DNA of 64,000 nucleotides from Arthrobacter sp. Bi26. Lineage in GTDB: Bacteria > Actinomycetota > Actinomycetes > Actinomycetales > Micrococcaceae. The notes below the pieces were generated by a model. It did no database searches. It had not been told where the DNA came from and saw nothing but the letters and a program-made list of their open reading frames with translations. How positions within the stretch are numbered: the first letter of the stretch is position 1; the number at the start of each line of letters is the position of its first letter. Location of the stretch: NCBI RefSeq assembly GCF_918697925.1, contig NZ_CAKKMF010000005.1, forward strand, positions 30,275 to 94,274. The letters are read 5' to 3'. Positions 18,946 through 26,706 of this stretch are shown in pieces. The translations under genes and the position numbers were made by a program.

Positions 18946-19644
18946 ATGATCAACGCCGCACGCCTGCACTCGGACCTGTCCCGCCTGGGCAGGGAAACCG
19001 AGATGTTCTTGGCCACCGTCGATTCCCTGTCCGACGATGAGATGACCGTCGCCTCACTGTGCGAGGGGTGGACACGGGCCGATGTCATCGCCCACGTTGC
19101 TTCGAGCGGCCGGGCACTGGTAAACCTCATCGAATGGGCTGCCTCCGGCGAGGAGCGGCCCCTATATGCATCACGCGAAGCCCGCTCGCAAGCGATCTCG
19201 GCCGTCGCCGCCCTTCCCCGTCAGGAGCTCATTGGGGAACTCCGGGAGTCTGCCCGAAACTTTGCCGAACAGGCCCAGCGGCTGGGCGGGGACCTCGCGG
19301 CCCCGGAAGTCCAGGTGAACGGCAAGGGCCTCCCCGCCACATCCATCGTGGCGCTTCGAATTGCCGAGGTGGTGGTGCATCACCAGGACCTCGGCACCGC
19401 TTGGACCATCGAGGAGGCGGACCCGGATTCGCTCTTGAATGCCCTCGAAGCTGTGGTGCGGTCCTTGCGGGCTAAGGGCGCCCCGGGAATGACGCTGGTG
19501 ACCGAAGAGCGTGACGAGTGGGTCATTGGCAACGGCGCCCTGCGGGTTGTGTCTGATCGTGAGGGCTTGCTCCAGTGGTTGGCGCGTGGGGACGCCGAGC
19601 ATGTTGAAATGGACGGCCCGGTGCCGGCACTGCCGTCCTGGTGA
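18946..19644 (+). CDS. Maleylpyruvate isomerase/DinB-fold mycothiol-dependent enzyme family protein
   Basis: The 232-aa protein has the MDMPI pattern: SLCEGWTRADVIAHVA near residue 40 supplies the first metal histidine, and RIAEVVVHHQDLG near residue 142 supplies Glu and His of the metal site. A small C-terminal MDMPI domain follows. Family members use mycothiol, a thiol limited to actinobacteria, or are uncharacterised. The substrate is unknown; proximity to the benzoate genes may be accidental. Confidence 0.8.
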   Translation: MINAARLHSDLSRLGRETEMFLATVDSLSDDEMTVASLCEGWTRADVIAHVASSGRALVNLIEWAASGEERPLYASREARSQAISAVAALPRQELIGELRESARNFAEQAQRLGGDLAAPEVQVNGKGLPATSIVALRIAEVVVHHQDLGTAWTIEEADPDSLLNALEAVVRSLRAKGAPGMTLVTEERDEWVIGNGALRVVSDREGLLQWLARGDAEHVEMDGPVPALPSW

Positions 19645-20021
19645 ACGGCGAAGTTGGGCAAATTCATCCCAGCGACCGCGGCGCCTTCATGTCACGGTGC
19701 TGCAAATAGAAGGCAGGCAGCCCGTGACGGTGACCCGCGCCATACGTCGTTCCTGAACGCCGATGACGGATCTTCTGTCCGCCGCGGCAGAGGCGCCTGA
19801 TGCTGCGGCTGACCGTAATTCCGTTCCGGACGGCTCCTGGCGCAGAATACAGAACAGCTGCACCCCGGATTGGGGGGCGGGGCCGCAATCCCTTGAACTG
19901 GGCAATTTGGCGTGTGTACATTGTGCGCACTTTGGGCTGCGGATCGAGTCGTACTGGGGCCGGACTGGCCCGGATTCCGCATGTTTCCGCGGGAGCCCAG
20001 TGTTTGCAAGGGCTGGAATGC
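19645..20021. other. Gap without a recognisable gene
   Basis: About 380 bases between the DinB-type gene and the tRNA fragment. Open frames here are short and show no family signature or ribosome site. I see nothing functional in it. Confidence 0.4.
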
Positions 20022-20045
20022 AGTTCGAGTCCCACCTCGGGCACG
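20022..20045 (+). repeat. 3' end of a tRNA (Leu-like), possible attachment site remnant
   Basis: AGTTCGAGTCCCACCTCGGG, then CACG, has the T-loop TTCGAGT, the 3' T-stem CCCAC and a 3' acceptor strand CTCGGGC. The matching 5' T-stem (GTGGG) and 5' acceptor (GCCCGAG) are absent upstream, so this is not a gene. A tRNA 3' fragment followed by a hairpin and a terminator is what an integrated element leaves at one end. Confidence 0.4.
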
Positions 20046-20056
20046 TGTTTTCACTG

Positions 20057-20080
20057 TTCAGGGGCTTGTGAGCCTCTGAA
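20057..20080 (+). repeat. 10-bp hairpin followed by TGTGTACAAA
   Basis: TTCAGGGGCT pairs with AGCCTCTGAA (one G-T) over a TGTG loop. The adjoining TGTGTACAAA resembles the arrangement at about 2352-2380. Confidence 0.35.
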
Positions 20081-20100
20081 TGTGTACAAATCTCCTCTTA

Positions 20101-20124
20101 TGGGCCCCTGCGGGCCCATTTTTG
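20101..20124 (+). terminator. Rho-independent terminator
   Basis: TGGGCCC at 20101-20107 pairs perfectly with GGGCCCA at 20112-20118 and is followed by five T. It lies where the terminator of a tRNA gene would be, but only the 3' end of the tRNA remains. Confidence 0.75.
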
Positions 20125-20301
20125 TTGGTGGCCGTTGCGGTCTGGCGGCTCCTTCTTTTGACGTGGACAGCGGTGTTGCTGGGTACACCTTCATGGCTGG
20201 GAGCGTTTGGAACTGCATGACTTGCTGCGACTTGGAGATCAAATCCTCGTGTTCATCCCGGTCGGCGGCCGGAACTCCTGGGAAACTCTCGTCATGTCCT
20301 T

Positions 20302-20466
20302 GCCGCCTCACGGACCTATTACGACCGCAAACGCACCGACGGCAAATCTCACATCCAGGCGATGCTTGCCGTGGCCCGGCGCCGCCTGAACGTCCTTTGG
20401 GCCGTGCTCCGTGACGGCAACACCTTCATCCGCGTGTCCGCCGGGGCGCCATCCATGGCCGCCTAA
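20302..20466 (+). pseudogene. IS110-family transposase, C-terminal remnant
   Basis: The frame ASRTYYDRKRTDGKSHIQA continues as VARRRLNVLWAVLRDG and ends with a proper TAA. This is the C-terminal segment of IS110-type transposases (YYDRKRxxGKxHxQA, ARRRxNVLWAMLRDG). The DEDD nuclease domain and most of the Tnp20 domain are absent. Confidence 0.75.
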
Positions 20467-20590
20467 TCAGGGCGCTTGCGGCGTTCCACTTGCGCCGAAA
20501 GACCGTGGGCATCCCCGCGTGGCTGTTCGAGAATCGGAATGTGCCCCCCGACGGGCAGTATAGGCATTCTTCGAAGGTGGGCTGCTGCTG

Positions 20591-21206
20591 ATGCGCTCCA
20601 TGCGCACCGCCTGGCTGCTGGCATTGCTCCTGGGTGTCACCGGCGCGGACCGGTCCTTCCTCCGCCGGCCTGCTGACGCCCGGCGGGTTTGGGATCTGGT
20701 GGCTCTCTGACCTGTTCCGGATCACCAAGGAATACGCCGCTGACGGTGCTTCCATGCCGTTGGCCGCCGGCACCGACTCCCTGCGCCGCGGCCTGCGTAT
20801 GGCTTCGACCGTCTTGGCCTCCGCCCTCGGGGGTGCGGTGTTCTGCGCCATCGCGGCTCCTGTCACCGGGACCCTCACCGCCACCGTCACTGCCATGAAT
20901 GACTGCTGAACCCGGCGCCGCCGGCACCGATGAACGAGTGGATCACTGTCGCGGAGGCCGCCGGCACCAAACCCGCGGGCCCCGTCGTGACCGTCACCGG
21001 CAAGCTCCACATCGAGTACGCCTATACCGGGCCTACCGGCGTCTACCTTCAACCGGCGAAGGGGCCGGCCCTACAGTTCTTTCCCTGACAAGGCGCGTGC
21101 CGGGATGACCGGCGTCACGCTGAATCCGGGTACGTACGCGCTCACGGTCAGCACTACCGGCAAGGCCTGGCACCTCATGGCCGAGGAGTGCCGGATCCCC
21201 GGGTAG
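20591..21206 (+). pseudogene. TM2-domain membrane protein, broken by frameshifts
   Basis: The first frame gives RTAWLLALLLGVTGADRSFL, a TM2 helix with its GADR motif. The protein then continues in another frame as GLLTPGGFGIWWLSDLFRIT, the second TM2 helix, and on to a stop at 20909 after TVTAMNDC. A tail resumes at 20931 (MNEWITVAEAAG, then VVTVTGKLHIEYAYTGPTGV) and shifts frame once more near 21085 to end AEECRIPG at 21206. At least two shifts and one stop are needed, so decay is more likely than sequencing error, though short GC runs make errors possible. Confidence 0.6.
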
Positions 21207-21468
21207 CGCCGGGCCGGCTGACCAGCACCCCGTTCTGTTTGAAGGACGGTCAGCCCAGAATGGCCGGGATCTGCTGCTGCAGCCAACTGTCGGTACGAGG
21301 TCCCGCGGTTGGCGGCCATTTCGTGGCGGGGCGCCGTGGGATTCCGGGTGCTGGCACTACGCATCACCTTCCCCGGATGAGGCCCACACCCGCGGTACGG
21401 GCAGACAATGGTCGGACTTGCGGGTGGCAGGGTTCCCTGCCGCAATCCATTTCGGAAAGGGGCCTCCA
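21207..21468. other. Intergenic stretch upstream of a lipoprotein gene
   Basis: No gene supported. GGAAAGGGG at 21453-21461 is the ribosome site of the following GTG start. Confidence 0.4.
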
Positions 21469-21915
21469 GTGTCCAGACCACACCCGATCCTTGCAGGATC
21501 GATCGCAGCCGGGGCAGCCATCGCACTGCTCACGGGCTGCAGCCCCTCCACCCCCGGCACCAGCGTCAGCAGCGCCAGAGCCGAGAAGAACGTTTCACAA
21601 GCATGCGCTGCTGCCAGCGCCTTCGCCGGAGCCCTGACAAATTTCAAACAGACACTTAAACCTGGTGCCACGATAGAACAGATCAAATCGGCACGGGAAC
21701 AGGTCGCGAAGACCTACGACGACCTGGTCAAGGCCAGCCAGGACGTAGCCAAAGACGAGATGGACGCCGTAAAAACGGCCGAAAACAAGTTCGACGCAGC
21801 CGTCAGAGCCGTCCCGAATGACGCCACCCTGACCCAGGCGGCCGCCTCCCTGCGGGACGACGCCGCCAACGTCCAGGCCGCGGTCAGTGACCTCCAGACG
21901 GCGACCAAATGCTGA
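21469..21915 (+). CDS. Small secreted lipoprotein, unknown function
   Basis: A 148-aa protein with a basic N-terminus, a hydrophobic stretch and the lipobox LLTGC, so it should be lipidated and anchored on the outer face of the membrane. The mature part is helical (TIEQIKSAREQVAKTYDDLV, KTAENKFDAAVRAVP) and Ala/Asp rich, likely a coiled helical bundle. I chose the GTG at 21469 because it gives a clean signal peptide and follows GGAAAGGGG; an upstream ATG at 21418 would place a charged leader before it. A cysteine ends the protein. I do not recognise a family. Confidence 0.7.
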   Translation: MSRPHPILAGSIAAGAAIALLTGCSPSTPGTSVSSARAEKNVSQACAAASAFAGALTNFKQTLKPGATIEQIKSAREQVAKTYDDLVKASQDVAKDEMDAVKTAENKFDAAVRAVPNDATLTQAAASLRDDAANVQAAVSDLQTATKC

Positions 21916-22011
21916 CCTCAAGGACCCTCCGGGCAGGCCTGCAGCCAGCCTCGGTCTGCCCAGGCTGCTGTCCCCTACAACATCGCTCCTATCGAAAGCA
22001 GGGAAGTTGAC

Positions 22012-22398
22012 ATGAGTTTCTGGGAAAACTTTTGGGATATTTTTTGGTGGTTCTTCTTCGTGTATGCATTCGTCGCCTTCCTCTGGTTGTTGTTCGCCGT
22101 CATCGGCGACCTGTTCCGCGATGACAAGCTGAGTGGCTGGCGGAAAGCCCTCTGGATCCTCTTCCTGGCCTTCGTGCCCTTCTTGGGTCTGCTGGTGTAC
22201 CTCATTGCCCGGGGTAAGGGCATGGCTGAGCGGTCCATGGATCGGGCGCGGGCGCACCGCGAAGCCTCGGATGCGTACATCCGCAGCGTCGCGACAACCA
22301 GTCTAAGCGAGGAGATCACCAAAGCCACGGCTCTTCGGGACTCTGGAACCATCAGCGCTGACGAATTTGAAAGGATCAAGAGCAAAGCACTGGTCTGA
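22012..22398 (+). CDS. PLDc_N and SHOCT-domain small membrane protein
   Basis: The 128-aa protein has two transmembrane helices in a cardiolipin-synthase N-terminal-like (PLDc_N) arrangement, WWFFFVYAFVAFLWLLFAVI then ALWILFLAFVPFLGLLVYLI followed by ARGKGM. A C-terminal SHOCT helix pair follows (EEITKATALRDSGTISADEF). Such proteins are common next to stress genes in actinobacteria, with no known reaction. AGGGAAG precedes the ATG. Confidence 0.8.
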   Translation: MSFWENFWDIFWWFFFVYAFVAFLWLLFAVIGDLFRDDKLSGWRKALWILFLAFVPFLGLLVYLIARGKGMAERSMDRARAHREASDAYIRSVATTSLSEEITKATALRDSGTISADEFERIKSKALV

Positions 22399-22885
22399 GA
22401 GCGCCAGGGACCCGGTACCGCGAGGCAGCAGACGCAATGACTCTGGACGCAGCGTTGTTTTAGTCCTCGCTTGGAGTTCGGTGTCATTCAGCGCAACACC
22501 TCCCGGGCTGTCGCTGGATGTCCCATTCGGCGGTCGGAGGCTGAGGGGCGTGAACCGTCAAATGGTCTCTGGCTGCGCGCTGGGAGCCGGGCTGGTGTCC
22601 GGCTCGTACTTCCGTTTTGAAAGGGAGAACCTGTTGTCCGAAGAATCAGCAAGGAACGTCGTGCCGGTGATGCACGACCTGTCGGCGGCGGAGGGCTGCA
22701 GCGTCAGGGGCGTCCAGAACCCGGCGCTGCGCCTGGCCGGCGCCATCGGTCATGAGGGCCGGCCGCAGCCTGAATGGTCGCAGCGGCGGGCCGGTCCCGC
22801 TGCAAATGCCTCGGGTTGCGGGCTGTTGTCGACGAACCATGTGCCGATAACCCGACGCCCTCCAAGCGCGGGACCAGCTAGGTCC
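22399..22885. other. Gap before the SRPBCC gene
   Basis: An open frame runs through this gap into the SRPBCC gene, but its translation upstream of 22886 has no family features. No promoter or repeat is clear. Confidence 0.35.
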
Positions 22886-23332
22886 ATGCGCTCCGTCGAG
22901 GCTGAGACATTGATCAACGCCCGAAGCTCCACTGTCTGGCACGTCATCACCGATGCACGGAACTTCACCGTCTGGGAATCCGGCATCACGCGCATCCGGG
23001 GCGAGCTGCGCAACGGTGGCACCATCAGAATCCGAACTCACATCGGAGGGGAGCGCACCTTCCGGCTGCGCGTCCAGCAGATGCCCGGCGAGGTGATGAC
23101 CTGGACCCAGGGCCTGCCTCTGGGCCTGCTCACCGGGGTGCGCACCTTCAGGCTTGAACCGCTGGGCGGCATGACGCACCTGCTCGTAAAAGAAGAGTTC
23201 ACTGGCCCGCTTTGCGGGCTGCTGCTGTGGGAGTTCGTGTCCGACACGCAGCAGGCTTTCATCGATTACGTTAGCGCTGTCAGGAAACGCGCTGAAATCC
23301 TCGGCCGACACCTTCGAACCACGGGGTCATGA
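22886..23332 (+). CDS. SRPBCC-fold (START-like) protein
   Basis: A 148-aa protein beginning MRSVEAETLINARSSTVWHV, the usual start of polyketide-cyclase/START-like proteins (beta strand followed by the AxxxxVWxxitD helix). The middle strands RIRGELRNGGTIRIRTHIGG and the long C-terminal helix complete the fold. The family binds hydrophobic ligands; no catalytic residues can be named. Start choice rests on the fold, since no strong ribosome site is visible. Confidence 0.7.
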   Translation: MRSVEAETLINARSSTVWHVITDARNFTVWESGITRIRGELRNGGTIRIRTHIGGERTFRLRVQQMPGEVMTWTQGLPLGLLTGVRTFRLEPLGGMTHLLVKEEFTGPLCGLLLWEFVSDTQQAFIDYVSAVRKRAEILGRHLRTTGS

Positions 23333-23350
23333 GCGCCATCGGAGCAGCGC

Positions 23351-23428
23351 GCAGCGTACAAGAGCGCCCGACGCCGCCTGAGCGTGTTCTGGGCCATGCT
23401 TCGCGACGGGCCTCTAGCGGCGGCCTGA
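23351..23428 (+). pseudogene. IS110-family transposase, short C-terminal remnant
   Basis: The frame AAYKSARRRLSVFWAMLRDG ends PLAAA and a stop, matching the last residues of IS110 transposases (ARRRxxVLWAMLRDG). Only about 25 codons remain, a second and different remnant from the one at 20302. Confidence 0.6.
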
Positions 23429-23618
23429 GGTTGCGACACCGGTTGTCTGCGGGACACCTTCAGAGATGCCACGGATGCATCCCCGCGGGCTCTTGTTGGG
23501 TGGACACTATCGGTTTACTCTGGGGTCTGTCGGGCAGCGTGCGCATGAATGCGCGCTGGATGGGGACCGGACGGCATCATCCAGCACGCCTTCGGTGCCT
23601 GAAATGCGAAGGAACTTC

Positions 23619-24500
23619 ATGGCGATGATGGCTGAACCGAAAATCCACCCGCGGCACCCTTTGGCCGGCCGGGGCGTATATCTGCTGGACGACCACGAGG
23701 TCGTGAGACGGGGCCTGCGCCATCTGCTGGAGTCCGATGGTCTCAGCATCGCCGGAGAATCAGGGTCCGCGCACCGAGCATTCCGGCGAATCCCTGCCCT
23801 CCGCCCGGAGTTGGTCATCCTTGACGATGACCTCCCCGACGGTTCCGGTGCCGACGTGTGCAGGGCCATCGCCGCGGCGGACCCGACCATCCGGTGCCTG
23901 CTGATGACCGGAGATGCCGACGAAGCCTTGCTGATCAACTCCATTCTGGCCGGCGCGTGGGGGTGCCTGTCCAAACAGGATGGCAGCAGCGAACAGCTCA
24001 GGCTCATCCGCCGCGCCCTGGCCGGGCACACCGCGTACAGCGGCCGGTTCCAGACCCCGCTCGTCGGGCCCGCAACCCAGTCCCTGGATAGGAGACTCCT
24101 GACCCTCACGAGACAGGAAATGAATACCGCCATCCGACTGGGGAGAGGGCTGACCAACCGCCAGATCAGCCAGGAGATGTCGCTGGCGGAAAAGACCGTG
24201 AAGAATCTGACCTCAACCGTTCCGAGGAAACTCGGCATGGCGAGCAGGACTCAGGCCGCCGTGTTCATCACCAGGGCGCTGAATTCTTCTGAAGACCCTG
24301 CCGACGGCGGATACCGGTTTAGCCCATCCCCGGCTCTGATCGCGGAGGTCACGGCAGCGCTGCTGACCTGCACAAGCGAGTCCTACACCGTGCCACCCAC
24401 AGACGAAGTGCGGGCAAGGGACGTCCGGCGGCTTACCGACGCACTCACCGCGACCCGGACCGACCGGATGGGACCCCACCTGCTGCCCGGCCGGACTTAA
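23619..24500 (+). CDS. NarL/DevR-type response regulator
   Basis: The 293-aa protein has a receiver domain (acidic pair in LLDDHEVVRRGL, phospho-acceptor in ILDDDLPDGSG, Lys in CLSKQDG) and a LuxR-type HTH at about 160-220 (GLTNRQISQEMSLAEKTVKN, RKLGMASRTQAA). The HTH resembles DevR/DosR, but the canonical LTPRE start is LTRQEM and there is a C-terminal extension of about 70 residues. AAGGAACTTC precedes the ATG at 23619. No sensor kinase is adjacent. Confidence 0.85.
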   Translation: MAMMAEPKIHPRHPLAGRGVYLLDDHEVVRRGLRHLLESDGLSIAGESGSAHRAFRRIPALRPELVILDDDLPDGSGADVCRAIAAADPTIRCLLMTGDADEALLINSILAGAWGCLSKQDGSSEQLRLIRRALAGHTAYSGRFQTPLVGPATQSLDRRLLTLTRQEMNTAIRLGRGLTNRQISQEMSLAEKTVKNLTSTVPRKLGMASRTQAAVFITRALNSSEDPADGGYRFSPSPALIAEVTAALLTCTSESYTVPPTDEVRARDVRRLTDALTATRTDRMGPHLLPGRT

Positions 24501-24512
24501 GAACCCCGGATC

Positions 24513-24531
24513 CCGGGAACGGCGTTCCCGG
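24513..24531 (+). terminator. Hairpin after the response regulator
   Basis: CCGGGAAC pairs perfectly with GTTCCCGG over a GGC loop, 12 bases after the stop. There is no T-run, so termination strength is uncertain. Confidence 0.45.
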
Positions 24532-24651
24532 CTCAGTAAAGCTGGTGAGCCCGCCATCTCCCCGGGGAGAGCCCAGGGTGGTGCATGCTCGCAGGGCCCG
24601 CACCCAATAGGGCGTCCACCGAACGCTGTCGTGGCTGTACTGTCGGGTCAG

Positions 24652-25827
24652 TCAGCTAGTTTGCAGGCGCCGGGACCGGCGATGCGGGGCCGGGGCGGTC
24701 CCGTGGGTGTGTCCGACGGCCTCGAGCATCACGGCGGGCAGGCTCTGGGTGCTCATCATGATCTCGCGCTGTCGGCGCGCACCTGTGCCGGAGGACAGGA
24801 TCCGGGCCACTTCCGCGGTCACTTGCTCCTCGTCCCCGCTGTCGGCCAGGGCTGGCCGGACATGTGAGAGGAGGACCTGGACCGCTTCTCCGGCCGGGCA
24901 TGGAATGTTCAACAGGGGGTGCAGGAGGGTGTCGTCGACTCCTGATTGGCTTGCCTTCCACGCCGCCAGGCGCAGTTGACCGGCGGACAGGCGGGGCGCA
25001 GAAATCCCGGCGCGCCATTCCTGGGCGGCCCGTTCAACGAGTCCCCGCACCATCGCGGCAATCGCGGCCGCATGTGAGGCCTCCATGCACACGTCGGCAA
25101 TGCGCACCTCCACCGTCGGATGGTTCCGGGAGAGGCGCGCGTCGAAGTACACCATGCCTTCGTCGAGGAGTACGCCCGTTGTCAGCAGGGATTGCACGTA
25201 CCGGAGGTATTCCCGTTCCGATCCGAACCTTTCGCAGGGCCCGGCGGTCGGCCAGCGGGTCCAAGCCTGGTAGCGGAAGCTTGCGTATCCGGTGTCGGCA
25301 CCCTGCCAGAAAGGGGAGTTCGCGCTGAGCGCCAGCAGCACGGGCAACCAGACGCGGATTCGGTCCAGGACTGCCACTCCTTCCTCACCGTCGGTGATAC
25401 GGACATGAATATGGAAGCCGCAGGTGAGTTGCTCCCGGAGCGTCAAACCGAACCGTGTTGCCATGCTCAGGAAACGGGGCTGCGGTACGAGGGTAGGAGT
25501 GGCCGGGACGGGACTGGTGGCCACGGCGACCGCTCGTGCGCCCACCGAACGGGCCGCCTCATCGGCAAGCCGCCGGCCCTCTCGGACGCCCGCAATCACT
25601 TCCTGCAGCGTGGAACAGACAGGGCCAACGGCCTCAAGCTGCTCTTGCTGGACCTCCAAAGCCAAGAATGGGCCGCCACTGGGTTCAGGGCGCTGCGGGG
25701 CCTTGGCCAAGCACGCTTCCGCGGCGGGTACGGGCTGGCCCGTCGCGGCATCGACGAGCAGGAATTCCTCCTCGACGCCGAACGTCCTTTGAACCCCGCC
25801 GCCAGAACGGTTGGGTGGTCTCGTCAT
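24652..25827 (-). CDS. Carboxylate-amine ligase, GCS2/YbdK family
   Basis: This 391-aa protein belongs to the glutamate-cysteine ligase type 2 family: TFGVEEEFLLVDAATGQPVP at the N-terminus, the metal and substrate loop CGFHIHVRI near residue 140, and SRNHPTVEVRIADVC near 245. YbdK-type members make a gamma-glutamyl-cysteine-like bond weakly; the true substrate is usually unknown. I place the start at 25827, just before the conserved block. It ends close to the response-regulator terminator and is convergent to that gene. Confidence 0.85.
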   Translation of the reverse strand: MTRPPNRSGGGVQRTFGVEEEFLLVDAATGQPVPAAEACLAKAPQRPEPSGGPFLALEVQQEQLEAVGPVCSTLQEVIAGVREGRRLADEAARSVGARAVAVATSPVPATPTLVPQPRFLSMATRFGLTLREQLTCGFHIHVRITDGEEGVAVLDRIRVWLPVLLALSANSPFWQGADTGYASFRYQAWTRWPTAGPCERFGSEREYLRYVQSLLTTGVLLDEGMVYFDARLSRNHPTVEVRIADVCMEASHAAAIAAMVRGLVERAAQEWRAGISAPRLSAGQLRLAAWKASQSGVDDTLLHPLLNIPCPAGEAVQVLLSHVRPALADSGDEEQVTAEVARILSSGTGARRQREIMMSTQSLPAVMLEAVGHTHGTAPAPHRRSRRLQTS

Positions 25828-26389
25828 TGAAGAATTCAAGGCAGCTCCTAACCGGAAGGCCTCCAGCCCTGCCACTGCAGGGCGGCTGCCAATGAAGCTA
25901 TACAGCCCCCTCAACGAGCCATGATCACCGGCCCGCTCGCGCTGCTGATTTCCCCAGAATATCCCCGAAAACAGCCTGCCGGAAGGAAAAGCCTATAAGA
26001 CGGTCATCCAGACACACGTGCCCCATCGCCCATACCTTCCGGGGAACGGGACGCGTAGCGCGGGCGGGGCAGTGATGCGGGATTGCCGGAGGGGCGTCCC
26101 TCCGCACCGGCCGCGGGTCCTGACAGAGGACACGAACAGACTGAAAACCCCCACCCCGGGTCGTATGCGTGGATCTTGGGAAGAGCTGGGCAGAGCCTGC
26201 TTACAGGGCTCGCACCCGTTCGGGCGTCCGCTGGCGCGGCCGGCTGTTGGGTCCAGTGCTGTCCGTCGCAGGGCTCCGGCCATCCCTGGCCCTTTATGTC
26301 TACGACGTTTTTTGGTTGCTGTCCTTATGGTGTTGACGGGTGGTTCCGTGGCCGTTGTAGGGTCGTGCTGCCCGGGGGAGGGGCGGGTA
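25828..26389. other. Long gap without a supported gene
   Basis: Several open frames exist on both strands but none has a family signature, a plausible ribosome site or consistent codon use. Around 26205-26240 a short segment resembles one at about 24590-24620 (AGGGCTCGCACCC versus AGGGCCCGCACCC, each followed by GGGCGTCC), a possible small repeat. Confidence 0.35.
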
Positions 26390-26669
26390 TGAATTTGTTG
26401 CTGTGGCCGGAAGACTCGTGTCGTGAGGGCTCCGTAGGATTGGCCGCCCGCCGCCCCGCGATGACCCGACCGCTGATTGAGAGACGCGACATGATCGCCG
26501 GATAAGGACACGACGGCGCGGTTATCTGCTGGGCCCTAACCCATCCGACAGACTGGAGGCTGTTTTGGCGAAATTGTGGGCCGGTATCGACGCCGGCAAA
26601 GCCCACCACCACTGCGTCGTGATCGACGCCGACGGAAACCGTCTGCTCTCGCAGAATGGATCGACCTGA
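26390..26669 (+). pseudogene. IS110-family element, left end and transposase N-terminus
   Basis: A TTG start at 26565 opens AKLWAGIDAGKAHHHCVVID followed by ADGNRLLSQ, the N-terminus of the DEDD nuclease domain of IS110 transposases, with the first catalytic Asp in GIDAGK. It breaks off after about 32 codons and meets a stop at 26667. The non-coding DNA before it (about 26390-26564) is where IS110 elements carry their left end and bridge RNA; that this segment still holds one is inference. Confidence 0.6.
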
Positions 26670-26706
26670 ATCGAATTGATTGAGGGCGGAATTCTCGGGT
26701 CGAAGT

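Noticed and set aside
20022..20045. Complete tRNA gene
   Set aside because: Only T-loop, 3' T-stem and 3' acceptor are present; the pairing 5' strands, D-arm and anticodon arm are absent upstream.
24590..26240. Repeat family (AGGGCYCGCACCC then GGGCGTCC)
   Set aside because: Only two loose copies of about 25 bases in GC-rich DNA; could be chance.
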